A stretch of DNA of 64,000 nt from Parelaphostrongylus tenuis (Eukaryota; Nematoda; Chromadorea; Rhabditida; Metastrongylidae), in NCBI GenBank assembly GCA_019055375.1, contig JAHQIW010000354.1, forward strand, positions 83,450-147,449, given 5' to 3'. The translations under genes and the position numbers were made by a program. A model generated the notes under the pieces. It was not told where the DNA came from, did no database searches, and saw only the letters and a program-made list of their open reading frames with translations. Below are positions 37,871 to 51,500 of this stretch, piece by piece (the first letter of the stretch is position 1; every line of letters begins with the position of its first letter).

Positions 37871-40800
37871 AGGTCACCAAAATACCGCCTTTTGCTTCTG
37901 CACCAGCCTATTATATTCAGTACTTACCATATTCAGAGTAGCAGCTGCTGTCCAATGCACAGAATTCACATCAAGTGGTTGGATGAAGATGACGCTGTTT
38001 GAATACCAGAGCAACATGTATTATCTCGTTAAGGGTACGTCCTAAGGTGGTGAGCCATGTGACAAAAGATTAAGATGATATTTGCGATTAGTTTCTCCCC
38101 TTCTTCTCATTGTTTGTAAGATTTAATAGAATACAAAAGTGAATACTACTGTTGTGAACAAAGGGAAACCTCTTAATTGAAAGATAAAAGCATCACTGAA
38201 TCATCACCTAAACAAAGGCGTATATCAGAGATGGTCGCGATCTAAAGTGAAAATTCACGACTGTCAGTATTTAGTGAATAATAATTCACATTTGGCTTTC
38301 GTGTAATCGTACTAGTAAGTCGTCTTGATTGTGATGTTTCCGAAGAAATGTCTTCAGCGTGGACTACTACATGAACAAGCTAAAAGCATCAAAGCTCTTT
38401 CTAGGCCATCTCGGAGCGGAAAGGTTATCCTTCAAGTGATTCACGTAAGTCATTCGTGTTCACCCTTCTTTTATGGCATTTATTTGTGATTCTGCTGTTG
38501 GTTATTCTATCTTTTTAAATCTTAGCAAGACTCTCTGCTTTTCTGGTACACTACGGATTTGAATACACCACTCAAAAACATTATGCTTCATTCTCAACAG
38601 TATGCAGGACAGGAATACTCAGCATTTAGGTCATTTTATGGCTTCACAAAATGATATTCGATCAGTTGTTATTGTCTGTTATTTCGTTTAGATATACTGG
38701 ATTGTCCTCAAACATTGTCACATATGGCACTGCCGTGAGCCATTTACATGTAATGAATGCAAATTTGCAAACTAAAGACGTATGGCAGTTTTCACCTTTC
38801 CCTATGAATTAGTCCTGACCAAGCACGTTTTCGTTTTATTATGCCATAGAAACTTGCATGCTTCCCAGTTCCAAAACTTCTGTGAAACTTTAGTGTTCTC
38901 TTCAGAGTATATCAAAATATTTGCTTTATTTGCTCCGATTAATTTTGGATAGTTGTGTATGAAAAAAGATTTTGAAAACAATCGATGCTAATCGCTTCTA
39001 ATCTTTCCCACCTTGATTTCTCCATCAGTCTTGCTAACCACATTGCCTCTCAAGACACTGATGTAACACACATATCCTTCACGATATATAACAGCTTTAA
39101 ATCTAAAGGCAAGCCATTCCGCGAATATCAGGCGCCGGCGGAGCTTAGATTGTCTAACCATGACACTATTTCGGTACGTTAGTACGAGTGGTAACTAGCA
39201 TATGAAAGACTCGTTGCTTAGGTCTTCAAACATTATTTAAACAGTTTTTCCTAACTTTTAGAACATTCAGCTTGTGTACAGCTGTCGCTTAAAGGTCGCT
39301 GTAGTCAAATACAGTCCAACATCAACCCATTAAACTTAGACGACAATGGTCGAATATCAAACGTTTCAATATTTCTACAATCTCTATGACAGAGATCGAT
39401 GTGGAGTTTTGTGTATAATTTTCTTCTAGTATTTCTTCATTATTAAAAGCACATGTGTTTTTGAGTCCATGAAAAAAGGAACAATTTTTGTTGAGTAAAT
39501 TTATCGCTTTCTGTTGTACTTTGCTTGAGATGTGTACACTGTTTCGAACGTATTTGCAAAGATATTTGTTAATAGCGGTAACGGTCCATTGCTTGAATGT
39601 ACTGAAACGTCCCACAGGTTTTAATTGGCTACTTTTTATTGAATCCCTCCTCAGAGTGGTTTGATATCACGTCTGGCTCTAAAGAAAGCCGCTCAGCGTT
39701 TCGGTGCCCACAAATTGCTAATAAACTTGTCTACAACAATAAAAAGCACCAATCTGGTGTATCGTCAGGGTCGGAAGTCAATGTTCTGACCAAGTACCAT
39801 CTGATCATTTCGACGGCTTTTAATGGAATAAGGTGCATGAGTGACCCTAAAAGAATGTACGACGCTCTATCGCTTTATTTTTACCTTCTGCCTCATGTCC
39901 ATTCCCTCTTGGATTATGTTTTATAAAATTGAAACTTCAAAAATCAACCTGATTCTGGTTTTTAAAAAAAAATATTCCTTTTCAGCTCTGCACAAGTCGT
40001 TAATAGTTTATGCCATACTCCAGAGTAAATTGTAGAGCAAGTTTTTTCCACATTGAAATCTTCATGGATTATTAGAGGAGTTCGATTATACCTCTAATCA
40101 TGCCGTAGTGGTGTGAATGCACTGTAGCCTATACAGATAAGGAAAAGGGACGAACTTTTTGACGTTAGTCAAATTTGAGCAAATCGTCATGCATTGGATT
40201 TCATAAAGAAATGTTAGAAGTGACTGAATGCGTACTTTGATCTTTACATTGCTTCATAGTGACTTACCGATGCATCAGCCCAGTGTTGCCATCTTCCCAG
40301 ACAAATCTGGTATCAATCACTATCTCAGAGGGACAGAAAGGTTGACGAAGCTTGAGCGTAGGATCAAACATGTTGTGTGTGTTAATAGACCTACCCAGGA
40401 GTGTCTAATAATAGTGGCGAGTCATAGACAGTTATACTGAAAAACATATCAAAAGTAGAGAGAGAGCACGTGTGGGGCAGCGGTTATAGGTGCTTTGCTG
40501 CACATACGTAGTCGGTCAGTCGATGGTTCATGGTTCGACTACGCGCTCAATGTTGGCCAAGCATTCTCTGCTATTGCAATCGGCGAATTGGTACGACTTC
40601 TTGCTCTGAATGAGTTAATACATCGTAAGCCAACGCGAGTCATTGTGGCCGGATAGGCACCTCAGACGATAGTGGGCGAAGGCGAATGCATGGCCCATCT
40701 TCCAGCGAGTGCCACCCATGTGACCAATGTTTTCAAAGCGCTTCCTTTTCAATGAATGTTGGAACGATCAAGAGAAATAAACTGTTACTTAATCTGGAGA

Positions 40801-41507
40801 GTTAGGAGGTGGTCGAACAATCCCAGCCAAGTTCATCAATCTTTGCAATTGTCATTCTTGAGCGATAAGGCTCTGCATTTTCGTTCAAAAAGAAAACCAT
40901 TTTTAGCTCGGCGGTGGCTATTTAAACGTCGAATTAACTCATCCAATTGACGACAGTAGACCTCCGAATTGACTGTCTGGCTTTGCTCCAACAATGTCTA
41001 ACATTCATCGCCATTGCTTTCCCGTGACGAAATTCCATCTTTGGTGTCGCACTTGTCATTTTAGCAAATGGACACCATTCGTGCTGAGTGTCCGAATTTT
41101 CAAAGCTGTTGAACTTAAGCAGAATGATTTTGGATAATTTTGTAGCATCGAATCGTGTTTACTCTCCGGACAACTTCATCTTAGAACATATGAATAAGTA
41201 TTATATACCATAATAGCCGCGAGAAGTGCTCTAATCGACAATAAAAGCGATAACTCAAATGCATGAAAAATTTGATTGTAACGAAAAAAGTTCTTTTTTT
41301 TTTGTTAGACAGCGACAAATGAATAATCGACCCCATTGGCTCGACAAGAAATCTTCACATGAGTGTTTTTTCGAAAACTTGAATCTCTGGTTAGAGCCGT
41401 ATGTGGAGAGTTTTGGAAACACCCTTTCATAATGCCGTAAAATCCAATATAATATTATGTATCACCCTTGCCGCGCGCTTCCATTTTATCACGCATATAG
41501 TTCGCTG

Positions 41508-41813
41508 TTACATGATCGCTGAACCATGAACCATCGACTGACCGACTACGTATGTGCAGCAGAGCACCAACCGATGGATGAGAGCCGTTACCGACTGGAT
41601 TCCTCGGGACGTCAAACGCTTTAAAGGAAGACCACTGACCCGTTGGTCCGATTTCTTCACGAAAGCGATGGAAGAAAGATATGATGCTCAGCGAATCCCT
41701 AGAGCGAGGAGGACCCACTGGGCTACTCTTACACGCGATAGGGAAAAATGGAAGAGTTGCTGGTACCCGCTCGAGTCACTCGACGATCAACGAGACGGCA
41801 GGTGATACAGGTG
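41508..41813 (+). mobile_element. RTE 3'-end fragment fused to an inverted SINE piece, 11 bp target-site duplication
   Basis: The first ~55 bp are the reverse complement of a SINE head like that at 40490-40545. The rest encodes the C-terminal end of an RTE endonuclease/reverse transcriptase (TDWIPRDVKRFKGRPLTRWS, DFFTKAMEERYDAQ, DREKWKSCWYPLE). Copies of atagttcgctg at 41497-41507 and 41814-41824 flank it. It occupies the same target as the SINE of copy 1. Confidence 0.75.
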
Positions 41814-42599
41814 ATAGTTCGCTGAAAGTACGAGGAGCATATAAACGTGTAGAGCAAACATACTATCTAGCAGTCGTTATATCTAAAGTTTCTTTTATGA
41901 CGGAGAAAGAATTCCCAATCAAATGACAAGTTACATACCACATGTCTAACCAGTCAGGTCATCGATCGATCGCCCCGCTTCCAAGGCAAAAATTAGCCAG
42001 TAGACAAGCATGCTGAATATGTGAAACTCGATCTTACTTTCCCTGATACACTGCAGTGAAACGTCCCTTCCCAGAGTATAATCGCTGCGTTCGAATCATT
42101 GAAATTGACGCTAACGATAATTACTAATAGTTTAAAGAAAGAGCTCCGTCCGAGCGAGATTCAAAGCACAAATTTTCTATTTCCTACAGCGCTACCGAAA
42201 GAGTTCCTCCAATGAACAAACACGTTGAGTTCTTCGAGGTCACAGATCTGAGTTCTTCCAGATTTGTGCTATCGAAAGAGTATCATAAGTCTAAGGGAGG
42301 AAATTTGCCCAGCGAAATATGTGCAAAATAAGAAAAAAATGCGTGGCCGCGTGATACATAAATTTATTCTGGATGCTACAGTGTACAAAAGGGTGTTTTG
42401 AAAGACCAGAAACATGCGGCTTTAGCCAAATATCTGAGCTTTCGAATGATGGCTCACAGTTCTATGAAGAAATCTTGTCCAGCGAATGAGATCGAATGTT
42501 CGCTTGCCTCCTTCTAACTAAAGTACCACCAAAGAGCCTGGGAAAATTCTTGCCAACCCAATAAATGTGTTTTTCTTGTCGTAGTGACGAAATTGCCTC

Positions 42600-43410
42600 A
42601 CTTACTTGAGCATTGGGGAGTGCTGTGGTCATGTGACTAGTAATGCTTGAAGCGGCTCGACGCAGGGTTGGTTCCCCAATCCCCAGCACTCTCCTGAAGT
42701 CAATAATGAATGGCGCATTCCTTGAAAGTAAAAGGAGACGCGCGAGCAAGATGAAATCCTCAGGCAAGCGAGGCGACGAATCGAATGCTAGAAATGCTGA
42801 GATGCTCACAGCAAGAAGAAAAACTGTGACACAGATGAAATAAAGTCATGAAATGAGAGCAAGTACTAAAATACTTGGATGGATCGTTTCACACTAGCGC
42901 AAAGGTGATCATCCTGTATTCGTTTTTTTCGGGTAATAATTGCTTCCGTTTCTATGGTCATTTTCAGCATGATGACATCTAGCGCTACTTTCTTTATCAA
43001 ATAGTGGTCTTCTGGATCTCAAAATATGACAGGTTCAAAACGATGCATGCCATTTAATCCCAGTAGAGATTGTTCAGTTCCTTTTCTCAATCACATTGTT
43101 ATCCTTACTTATTGAGCGATCGAGTCAAGCGAATGGCGTGGACTCTGTAATCTCCGTGCCATCTCTGCCAACTTGTTTTTCTTCCTGTAACGAATTCTTC
43201 ACGAATCGAGTTTTCTTCCTATCTGTGCACACCAATTTTTCCCCCTTCACCTCACTGAGTATGATTTTTCTTCACTGGTACGCTTAGGAAAGTTGACGTT
43301 GCCGTTGGCACTGCGAAGCTCTGTACAAAGTAGAAAAATTAGCGAGAGACATGCGACGAGTTTTCCATCAATAGCTATGTCTTTTCCTATCCCAATCGGG
43401 ATTTTAATTA
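42600..43410 (-). pseudogene. Secreted-protein-like family, part B, copy 3
   Basis: Contains both exon-like blocks of the family: the hydrophobic plus VNFPKRTSEE block (~43275-43410), with one residue inserted (NGN) and one base lost, giving an early stop; and the FDSSPRLPEDF block (42600-42840) with a GTAAGTGAG donor. The upstream end of the locus (minus strand from about 43890) has an open start MFFLLYLAIGIFVVVKLSG, a good signal-peptide candidate. Confidence 0.4.
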
Positions 43411-45595
43411 TTTGATTTGATGCGGCCTACGGCAGCGTTGGGTGACTGCGACCCTGTTAGATCCCTTTTCTTGTATTAGTAGCAAGGAGCCAATATGAAG
43501 AGCTGCGTTTCTCTTTTGATTTTGTGACGACAATCTGGCAGAGATTTGATCTTGATCAGGACCATTTCAAACCACCAAAATCTAAAAACATTCCAGTTCT
43601 TCCAATCTGCTGACCGCATTTTCATGGCTGGCAGAGGTGAGAACAACGAGAAACTTATGCACGGACTATACATATAACTCGTTTCTCAGCAGTACTTCGA
43701 CAAAAGATTAAGTACTTGACAATTGAAATTATTATATAGCGATGAACTAGACTTCACTCTGTCGTGCTAAGAAATCAAAATTTGCTATCTTCACATGATG
43801 CTTTTAATCACCACAACGTTTACAATTGCTACTCCACTTAACTTAACGACTACGAAAATGCCAATTGCCAGATATAACAAGAAAAACATCACTGGAGTTA
43901 TTGTTTCTCTTCATGGAAGAAAGCGATAAAGAAAGTTAATGGCTGCCAATTAGACCACCTTCTCTTTGCTATGACGTCGTTCTCATAACACCAAGCTTGG
44001 TCGTCAGGTAATACAGGTGAATTAGAACTCAACGCATAATACATTGAAGAAAACATGTGAGAACAAAGCACTCATCGTAGCTTGGTCAGCTTTCTTCTGT
44101 GATCGAAGAAAAAGACTCACTCAAAAAAGACTGAATGGTAAATTTATAAGGGCTCAACCTCGAGAACGAGTATTGGAAGACGCTCAAGAATTTCGCCGCA
44201 AGGAGATAAGGTACATTTTGGGAGTTCGTTGCGGAGTTTTCAAGCACCTGATTTCATAAAACTGTTGGAGTATCACTGCGTCATTTTCTGGTGGTTGTAA
44301 CTGGTTAAAAGGAATTACGGATTTGTGCGTAATTCATTCACATCGGGATCTAAAGCTTTTGGAATGCATTGACATATTGCTTTTTAAACTCGACTGGATT
44401 AAACAGATGATTATTTTTGTGGTTCGACAACAGCGCTCGTGTTTGGACACATCCGCTCAAATATAGGCTGTATTGGTAAGTTGTCCTACCGATCGATTCT
44501 CTTATGAAATTCTCCGCTCATTGATCACATCTCCACCCACGTTTGCTTTACGATATTTCCGCTTATTTTTAAAAAGAACTTCCTTGGATCCGCGTATATT
44601 CATAACTGCAGCGTAACTCGTAGAGGATTCTCACGATTGAAGAACAGTGGATGAGTTCGATGGCTTGAGCAATCATTCAGTGTATCGCTCAGTAAGCCAT
44701 GTAAGACAAATGATCTGAGCTGTGATGTAGTTATGCAAGCTGCGAAAGGATTACATCATACAACTTTGAAAATATTGAGATTTATGCTCTCAAAACTTCT
44801 CTGTGTATCAAATAACGAAAGCAAAATTATTAAACACACTTGCTACTTCAGGTATTATTGCACTATTGCAATATCCTCTGCATCGTGTGTAGTCTCGTTA
44901 ACAATTGAACGAGTTGATCCAACATCGGTAGAAACTCCAATCATCGCTTAGCGCTAGAAATCAGAGCTAGAAATACTCATTGAGGACATATTTTCTTAAG
45001 AAATATGGAGAGCACCATATTCTTGAGCATTGTCAACACCTCAAATTTTAGTGTTCTAGACTGAAGTACTAATTTGAATGGCAATGTCTTTGTGTGTGAT
45101 GAGGTTGGCATATTAGAAGTACGGCGTCGAACTCCATCGAAGAACGCGTTGGAAACGATGTTTTTTGTTCAATAAATTAGCGAAAAACCGTCACCATTAG
45201 CCCGTAATCCTTCTTGTGATGATTGTTTCCAGAACCCATCAGGTGAAAGGGTCTGTTTCGTAATCATCGAGCAAGCACAATTCCTCTAATAGGCTTTTTT
45301 TCCGAAATCCTGAGTTATACTATATTGTTGGCTTTCTTCGAAACTCGCCGAAATTTGAAAGTTTGGAAATACTGACATTACAGTCTATACCTCTGAAGTA
45401 AAATGAGATACCTTCAGTAGTGCTTTTGACACTAGCCTTTTTCTATAATAACTATATCACACCAGGCATAGCTTTTGTGTGTTGGAGGTAGTTGGAATTT
45501 CCATTTTCTTTGTTTACCGCCTCGTCCACGACCTCGTAAGTCAAATGTCGCACTTTCTCAAGTCATTTCTTTTTTTCTGCCCACCCTAAATTCAG

Positions 45596-45716
45596 GTTCA
45601 CATCGTCGGTGCGACCAAAGATATTCGACTAGAAGATATGGAGGAACCAAGACCGCATCAGCCTCTAATGATTAACGTTTTTTATGTTCAGTCTGCGATC
45701 GATTCGTTTTCAGAAA
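45596..45716 (+). CDS. Candidate exon, unrecognised
   Basis: After a pyrimidine-rich acceptor (cccaccctaaattcag) comes an open stretch VHIVGATKDIRLEDMEEPRP, HQPLMINVFYVQSAIDS. Other splice-bounded open stretches on the same strand nearby: NGNVFVCDEVGILEVRRRTP (~45078), NPSGERVCFVIIEQAQFL after TTTCCAG (45230), and ATTTTSVSATSSSLKSSLND ending in a stop (46951-47037) after ATGCAG. They do not join into one consistent model, so this is only a candidate. Confidence 0.25.
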
Positions 45717-47139
45717 ATTGACGACATTCTGTTTTTCTCAATTACTACTATTAGTCCTCCACTTTAGCGTGTATGGCATGATGCGACGTTTTTGATGGCC
45801 GACAATTGATGATCTATAACAACGTTGCATAGCCTACCGCCATTTCAGTATAACTAAGAAATTTCTTACCAGTATCCTGAGCAACTACTATTACTAGTTC
45901 TTTCTATAAGTGTAGTAGGATAGTAGTGTGCTTGAATTTTTTGACGTAATAATCTTCATATCCTTTGAAGAACTCAATTGAATTCACATCATATTACTGC
46001 CCGTAAAAAACAGTTGCGACAGATTGATATTTTTCTATTCTCGAGTTAATTTAAATTTAAATGCTACATTTCGCGAATTTAGATCATGTTTATTCAGTGC
46101 TTGATTTAAACAACTTCAAGCTTTTTTTATACTACGAAACATAATAGGAGGAACTATGAAGTTGGTTTTGACGTGAACACCTCTCAATTCAAAGAGATGA
46201 ATAATTGTCAGCTGATATTACTGAGACTTAAATATCACAGAATGAAAAAAGATGGGAAAAAGTAATGTCCAGATTACTGAATCAGCAAGTGGGGTTATTC
46301 TGCACTGCTCCATTAAATGTTTTATAAACTATTCAAGAAAATAGACCTTGTGGGAGATTCATGAGAAAAAAAACGAATCTATGATGTACATCAATAAATA
46401 CCTAAAAATACAGCGAAATACTCAATAAATCAACAAGTCAAAACTAATCAGTGCAAATACAATTAATAATCATTGAGTGACTATAATAAAATTAGAAGCG
46501 CTCAGTTAGAAGAATTAGCTATACGACAATTATAAAATCAGTCTTACGCTCAAATAATCACCGCCTTTTTATTAGCTTAGCATTCAAAACTGAATGAATA
46601 ATGATGGAGTTATGAACTATTTGCGACTATAAAATAACAATTTCGAAGTGAGAACAAATCCAACCTGTAAAAATTGCGGAAATAAGGCGTAAACGGTTAA
46701 TTCTATGAGAATTTATTTTAAATCCTATTTTACGTCAATTAATATAAAGCTGTAATCCGATACTAAGCATTTATCAACAACGAAGAGGAAATGTGCTAAT
46801 AGAGCTAAAATCGACGAAACCGTCGACGTCGCCCGATTCGCCTGCTTCTCAACACTTCGACTACGCATACATCAACGGCATTATCTACTTTATATTCCTA
46901 CATTACAATTAGATCTTATTACATTTGATGTTCTTGTTCGACGTATGCAGGTGCAACAACAACCACATCGGTGTCGGCAACATCGTCATCTCTGAAGTCA
47001 TCGCTGAACGATTTCGAATGTACAAGCGTTCTTGACTGAAATCAACACCTTCATTCTCTACTTTATACCATACCATTCATGCTTGAACCCTCCATAGCAT
47101 TACCAAGTAGAAAAACGTGTACTTTTCTTTCAGATGGCA

Positions 47140-47720
47140 GGGGCTGAAAAACCGATCACTTTCGCTGGAGAAGAGCTTTTCATAAGAGTGTTAATAATCA
47201 TTCAAGAGCTTAAATCTCCGCCTGAAAAAATACGTAGCCGGTTTTTGAAAAAAAAAAACTTTTTATAGCGCTGTAGCATTAATAATATCATTATGTTTCA
47301 CACGCTCGTTTCTCCTCTTCCTTAAACTGCTCTAATACTCTCTCGATGGCATATGTCTCGATGAACTTAAAATGTGTTTGCAATACGAAGAAGCTCTTTT
47401 GATAGCGCTACAGGAGGAAGAAGACATTTGTGTTTTACATCTCACCGGACAGAGCTCTTTCTTTGCTGCAACTTGTCATCCAAATCAGAAAATTTTCTCC
47501 GCTTTGTAAGAAACTTCAGTTGAAACGATTGGCTCACATACCACTAAATTGTCTCTACAAGTTCATATGTTTTTCGTGCTGTGTGAAACATAATTTTTTT
47601 CTGGATGCTACAGCGCTATAAAAAAACTTTTTCAAAAATCGAACACGTCCGGCTCTAACCAGAGTTAATTTTTCGAAAGATTACTGATATACTTGTGAAA
47701 AGTTCTTGTCCAGCGATGGG
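47140..47720. repeat. Interspersed repeat with the word cttttcataagagtgttaat
   Basis: The word (c/t)ttttcataggagtgttagtaatc with a following cttaaatctccggct block recurs at ~1915, 11003, 24050, 33110, 41345 and here, and inverted at 25860; a related inward word gagctctttctttagactat recurs at 11150, 24370 and 47450, and inverted at 2690, 11800 and 42130. It behaves like a family with inverted ends. No ORF. Confidence 0.55.
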
Positions 47721-48289
47721 TCTCGTTTCTTCATTCCGTCCCGTCTAATGGAAAAGAATCGAAAAATGCATTGAAATTACATAGGACCTCGCCGTCACTG
47801 GTAGACTGCTCATCTTCTTCTTCCTCGTGACAGAATTCGTTCTCATTTGATGTACTCTTTGTCCAACCGCGCACTAAATTAGTGTGTATCAATACCAAAA
47901 CTCTTTAGATCTAGAGTTACTTAAAGTGGGAAAAAAGTGGAAAAATTGCTTAATATCAAGAGAAGAAAAATTCTTTGTCAGATTAGGTTAAGTCAGCAAC
48001 CTCATCTATCTTACACACAGAATCCACATGAGTTTGGCAAAAATCAAATAAGTCCTTTTGAAGGTTGGCAAACAAATATTGCTATCCAGCAAACAGTGTA
48101 GATGGAGGAAAAATAGAAATTTCTCATTACAACATTACAGCGAGTATCATTTATGTTACTTTATATGATCAATATTCATTGAATTATCACTGAAATATCT
48201 GAAAACGAATGCGAAAGCAAATCACTAAATAACTCAGCAAAGTGAAAAATAATCTGCTATGAGCCAATCGCGCATCCTGTGGAGCGGTC

Positions 48290-48295
48290 TTTATT
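48290..48295 (-). promoter_or_regulatory. Poly(A) signal of the NT5C2-like gene
   Basis: AATAAA on the minus strand, ~250 nt after the stop at 48546. It supports ending the coding region there and not in the Ser-rich open frame further down. Confidence 0.4.
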
Positions 48296-48545
48296 GGTAA
48301 TGTCTAGATTCATTAAGGATACATCGCTCTTCGAAACTTGATCACTGGTATGAGAAAGACTACTAAAGCTTTGTATACTTTCAATTGAAGACGAAATTAG
48401 ACATAATTCTCGAAATAGAGAGGATTTATCATTACTAGTTTTAGGTACATCGTCGTCAGAGATTTAGTGAATGAAAAGTAATTGTTATTTCAAAAGAAGC
48501 AAAACTGCTTATTTTGCAATTCACTGTTACGTGACTGAGCTGGAA

Positions 48546-51500
48546 TCACCACCCTAATTCTAGTTTTATATCATTAATATATGTAAAAAACAGACCCTGT
48601 CCCCCAATGTCTAGTCCTCGCGCGTTTGGATCCTTATCGGAACTATTTAGTACCGATGCATGGTCAACAGTGCTTTCGTGAGGCAGAAGCTGCATAGCGG
48701 CGCGGAAAAAGTAGAACGATGGATAGTGCACAAGATTGTAGCAGGAAGATGCATATAAATCAGCGTATCTGAAAATTTCCAAATACGAGAGCTCGTCAGA
48801 AGATGTTAACCTTCCTTCCGTTGGAGAATATGACCGATTTGCATTGCTGAGTCAAGTATTCAAAGACAACATTGAACCACTTTGCATACACAAGGACATT
48901 GAGTCATACTAGGGTATATCTATATATCCTATACAGCAACAAGAAAAAAAAGAATTTAGAATTAGAAATATACCTCTCCACCTGAGAGGCAAAGAAAGTG
49001 GTGCGTGATCCAGCACGGAATAGTGATCCCAGTACTCCATATTCTTGATCCATTTCATGTGAAATACTCTGAAAAATAACTTTAATCAGAACTCCAATAA
49101 GTGCTTTATTATTTCTTATTAAGTGAGATGAACCGCGTGCGGCGAAGCGGAAAGAGGTGTTGTGTGACATACAAGTTCCCAATCAAACGATGTTTGATGG
49201 TTCGATCTCGTGCTCAAGAATAACCAAGCTTTCCATTCTTTTCTAAGTTAGTAGATTCGTACCAGAGAATATAATAGCACTGATCTGATACATCGGTAAG
49301 ATACCGCTAATCGTTGTAAAAGCCAGATATGCATTCAGTCACTTTCAACGAAGTTAAAAATTGGAGGCGATTACATGGTACATCCCTTAAGTAATTATCG
49401 AAGCCAAAAGCTTCTTTGAACTTTTATTTCTTTTCAAGCAACTCTCTAAAACTAAGATTAGTATGCGATGCAGCATCAAAAGTAAAAGTACTGACATGAG
49501 AAGGTGATTTGATGGAGAAAAGGGATTTAAAAAAATTTGCAGCAATCATACGGTCATAGCAAGTTACATTTTTTACGAACGATCTAATCAAAAATTATGG
49601 AGTTTATTGTTTCAATGAAGGAATCCGACTCACAAAGCATCAGACTTTCTCCACTTCAAGGGCCACCACCTACTTGTGATATATACCTGGGAACACTTAT
49701 ACCTCCATCTCTGAATCTGAGAAAAATCACGCTCGACCAACAATCAGCATGTCTCGAACAGCAGAGCTCACCTTACAAATTTAATTACCCATTAGACGAT
49801 GAATCTGGTACGACGAAACGAATGCAGGCGTTGGTTCCTCGATATGTGATAAACCGGTAATCTACGTATCAAACAATCGTGTCCGATTGCATAATCTGTA
49901 TCGTAAACTCACAGTGTTGCCGTAAAAGCTGTTCTCAGATTTACATTCCATCAGAATTAATTTAAAACGATTAGAAAGTTGTCTGGGAGGACTAAAAGTT
50001 CTTGATAAGAAGAAATCCACAAATGTGTTAAAGAAACCTGCCTTCACTTTCTGAAGTATGTTGTGGATTTGAGGCTTTCTTCTTGCTGTTGCGTCAAGGT
50101 TTTTATAAATGTCTGCCAAAATATTGTCAAGTTCGTTGAGCTGCTCGAACAATGGCCGACGTGCTGTCCAAACTGTCAGTTCGTGATGTAATTCTGGGAC
50201 CACCAAAAATGTCCGCCAGCCTCGAGATTTCTTTGACCTAAACGTTCAATTTTTAATAAATTCTGCACAATAGTCATCCCGTCACCAAAATTCCGAGTCC
50301 GGCATACTACCGTGCGTATTATTCTGAATTAACAAGCTGTCAGCTTCACACCTCGAACTCACCAGATGGAGTCAGCGTTTTTGCAATTTTTTCAAAGTTC
50401 TCCTAATGTTATATATGTTATAAGATGGATGAGATGCAAATAAAACTGTGCCTTGCTAAAATTTTATTATTGAATGATAAACGAGGAGGAAAACAAGACA
50501 ATCATACCTCAGTACGTCTCCAAAGATATGATCACCAATGTATAGCACATCTTTACCTCGAGCCTTAACGATCTTATGAAATGCGTCACATGAGCCTGAA
50601 CGTCTATAAGTCAGAATCACATGAGGAAATGACGAGAGACAAACGAGTCAGTAAATCTTGACCTCCAGAGTACACAACGCCCTCCTTCAGTGGACCCGTA
50701 TGAAATCCGAGTTTGACAGCGCCAGTAGAAGTATCGACCTGCAATCAACCCATACCGGCCGACTATCACCACCATATTCACAACGATAAAAAACGAGTCA
50801 GCAGTCACAGTGGGAGTGATGTGGGAAAACAAAACCACCCAGTTTGTCTCAAACTCAGTTTGTGAATGGAAAATAAAAAATAAACATTAAGACCGTTGAC
50901 ACTAGAACAAGGCGAGCTATCATTGAAGCGCAATTTTGTGACCCGAAATCAGTATTTATTCAATAACTAGTGATCCGTAAAGGTGTGACGAATTGGTTTC
51001 AAAGGATTATCTTACTGTTGAGTGTTTCCCAAAACGGTCAAAATACGGTCGAAAATTTCTAACAGGAAATTTTAGGGTGCAAACAGGCAAGCCTTGATGG
51101 TCGCATTTTAGACCCTCATTGGCTCAGAAGAAGTGTTACTTTCGTTGCAGCATATTAAAATTTTATTTGCTCAAAATCTTGGATATCAGGTATAAAAATG
51201 AGTGTTTCCGTAACGTTACAGTCGAGTTGACGCGATTTAAATCAGTCACCATCAATTTCCTATTTCATTGTAAGGAATAAATCTTGACCAGCAGATAACT
51301 TTCTTTTTTATTTCGCCCTAAGATCTGGGCTAATTTTAAGGACCATCTACATTTGAGATAGTACATCGGAACAGCCAAAAAAGCGAATTAGTAGATTAGT
51401 CGAGTTCTTAAGGCATTTCGAGAGCAGCGTTATAAGTATCATAAAAGAAAAGGTAGTAATCGTGCGATGATTACGTAAATGCCTAAGTTCAAATAATTAT

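Larger units (their letters stand above)
33921..37935. other. 4 kb insert between parts C and D of copy 3
   Basis: Copy 2 reads aggtcgaac then agagtagcag without interruption; copy 3 has 4,015 bp between these words. The insert holds, from left to right: an RTE fragment (minus), a foldback, an inverted diverged relative of the part-B secreted-protein gene, two SINE fragments and a mariner N-terminal fragment. No target-site duplication was recognised, so it could be an insertion here or a deletion in copy 2. Confidence 0.7.
30655..44615 (+). repeat. ~10 kb segmental repeat, copy 3 (C, 4 kb insert, D, A, B)
   Basis: C is 30655-33920, D 37936-39429, A 39430-41000, B 41000-44615. The C/D joint seen at 12035 in copy 2 is interrupted here by ~4.0 kb (33921-37935). 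The right end is defined by loss of alignment with copy 1 at the word gtaactcgt (44605-44614). Copies 1 to 3 all lie in the same orientation. Confidence 0.88.

Noticed and set aside
48258..48450. Ser-rich open stretch on the minus strand after the NT5C2-like stop
   Set aside because: It has no acceptor in a matching phase, and the poly(A) signal at 48290-48295 lies before its end; the family tail is acidic, not Ser-rich. Treated as 3'UTR.
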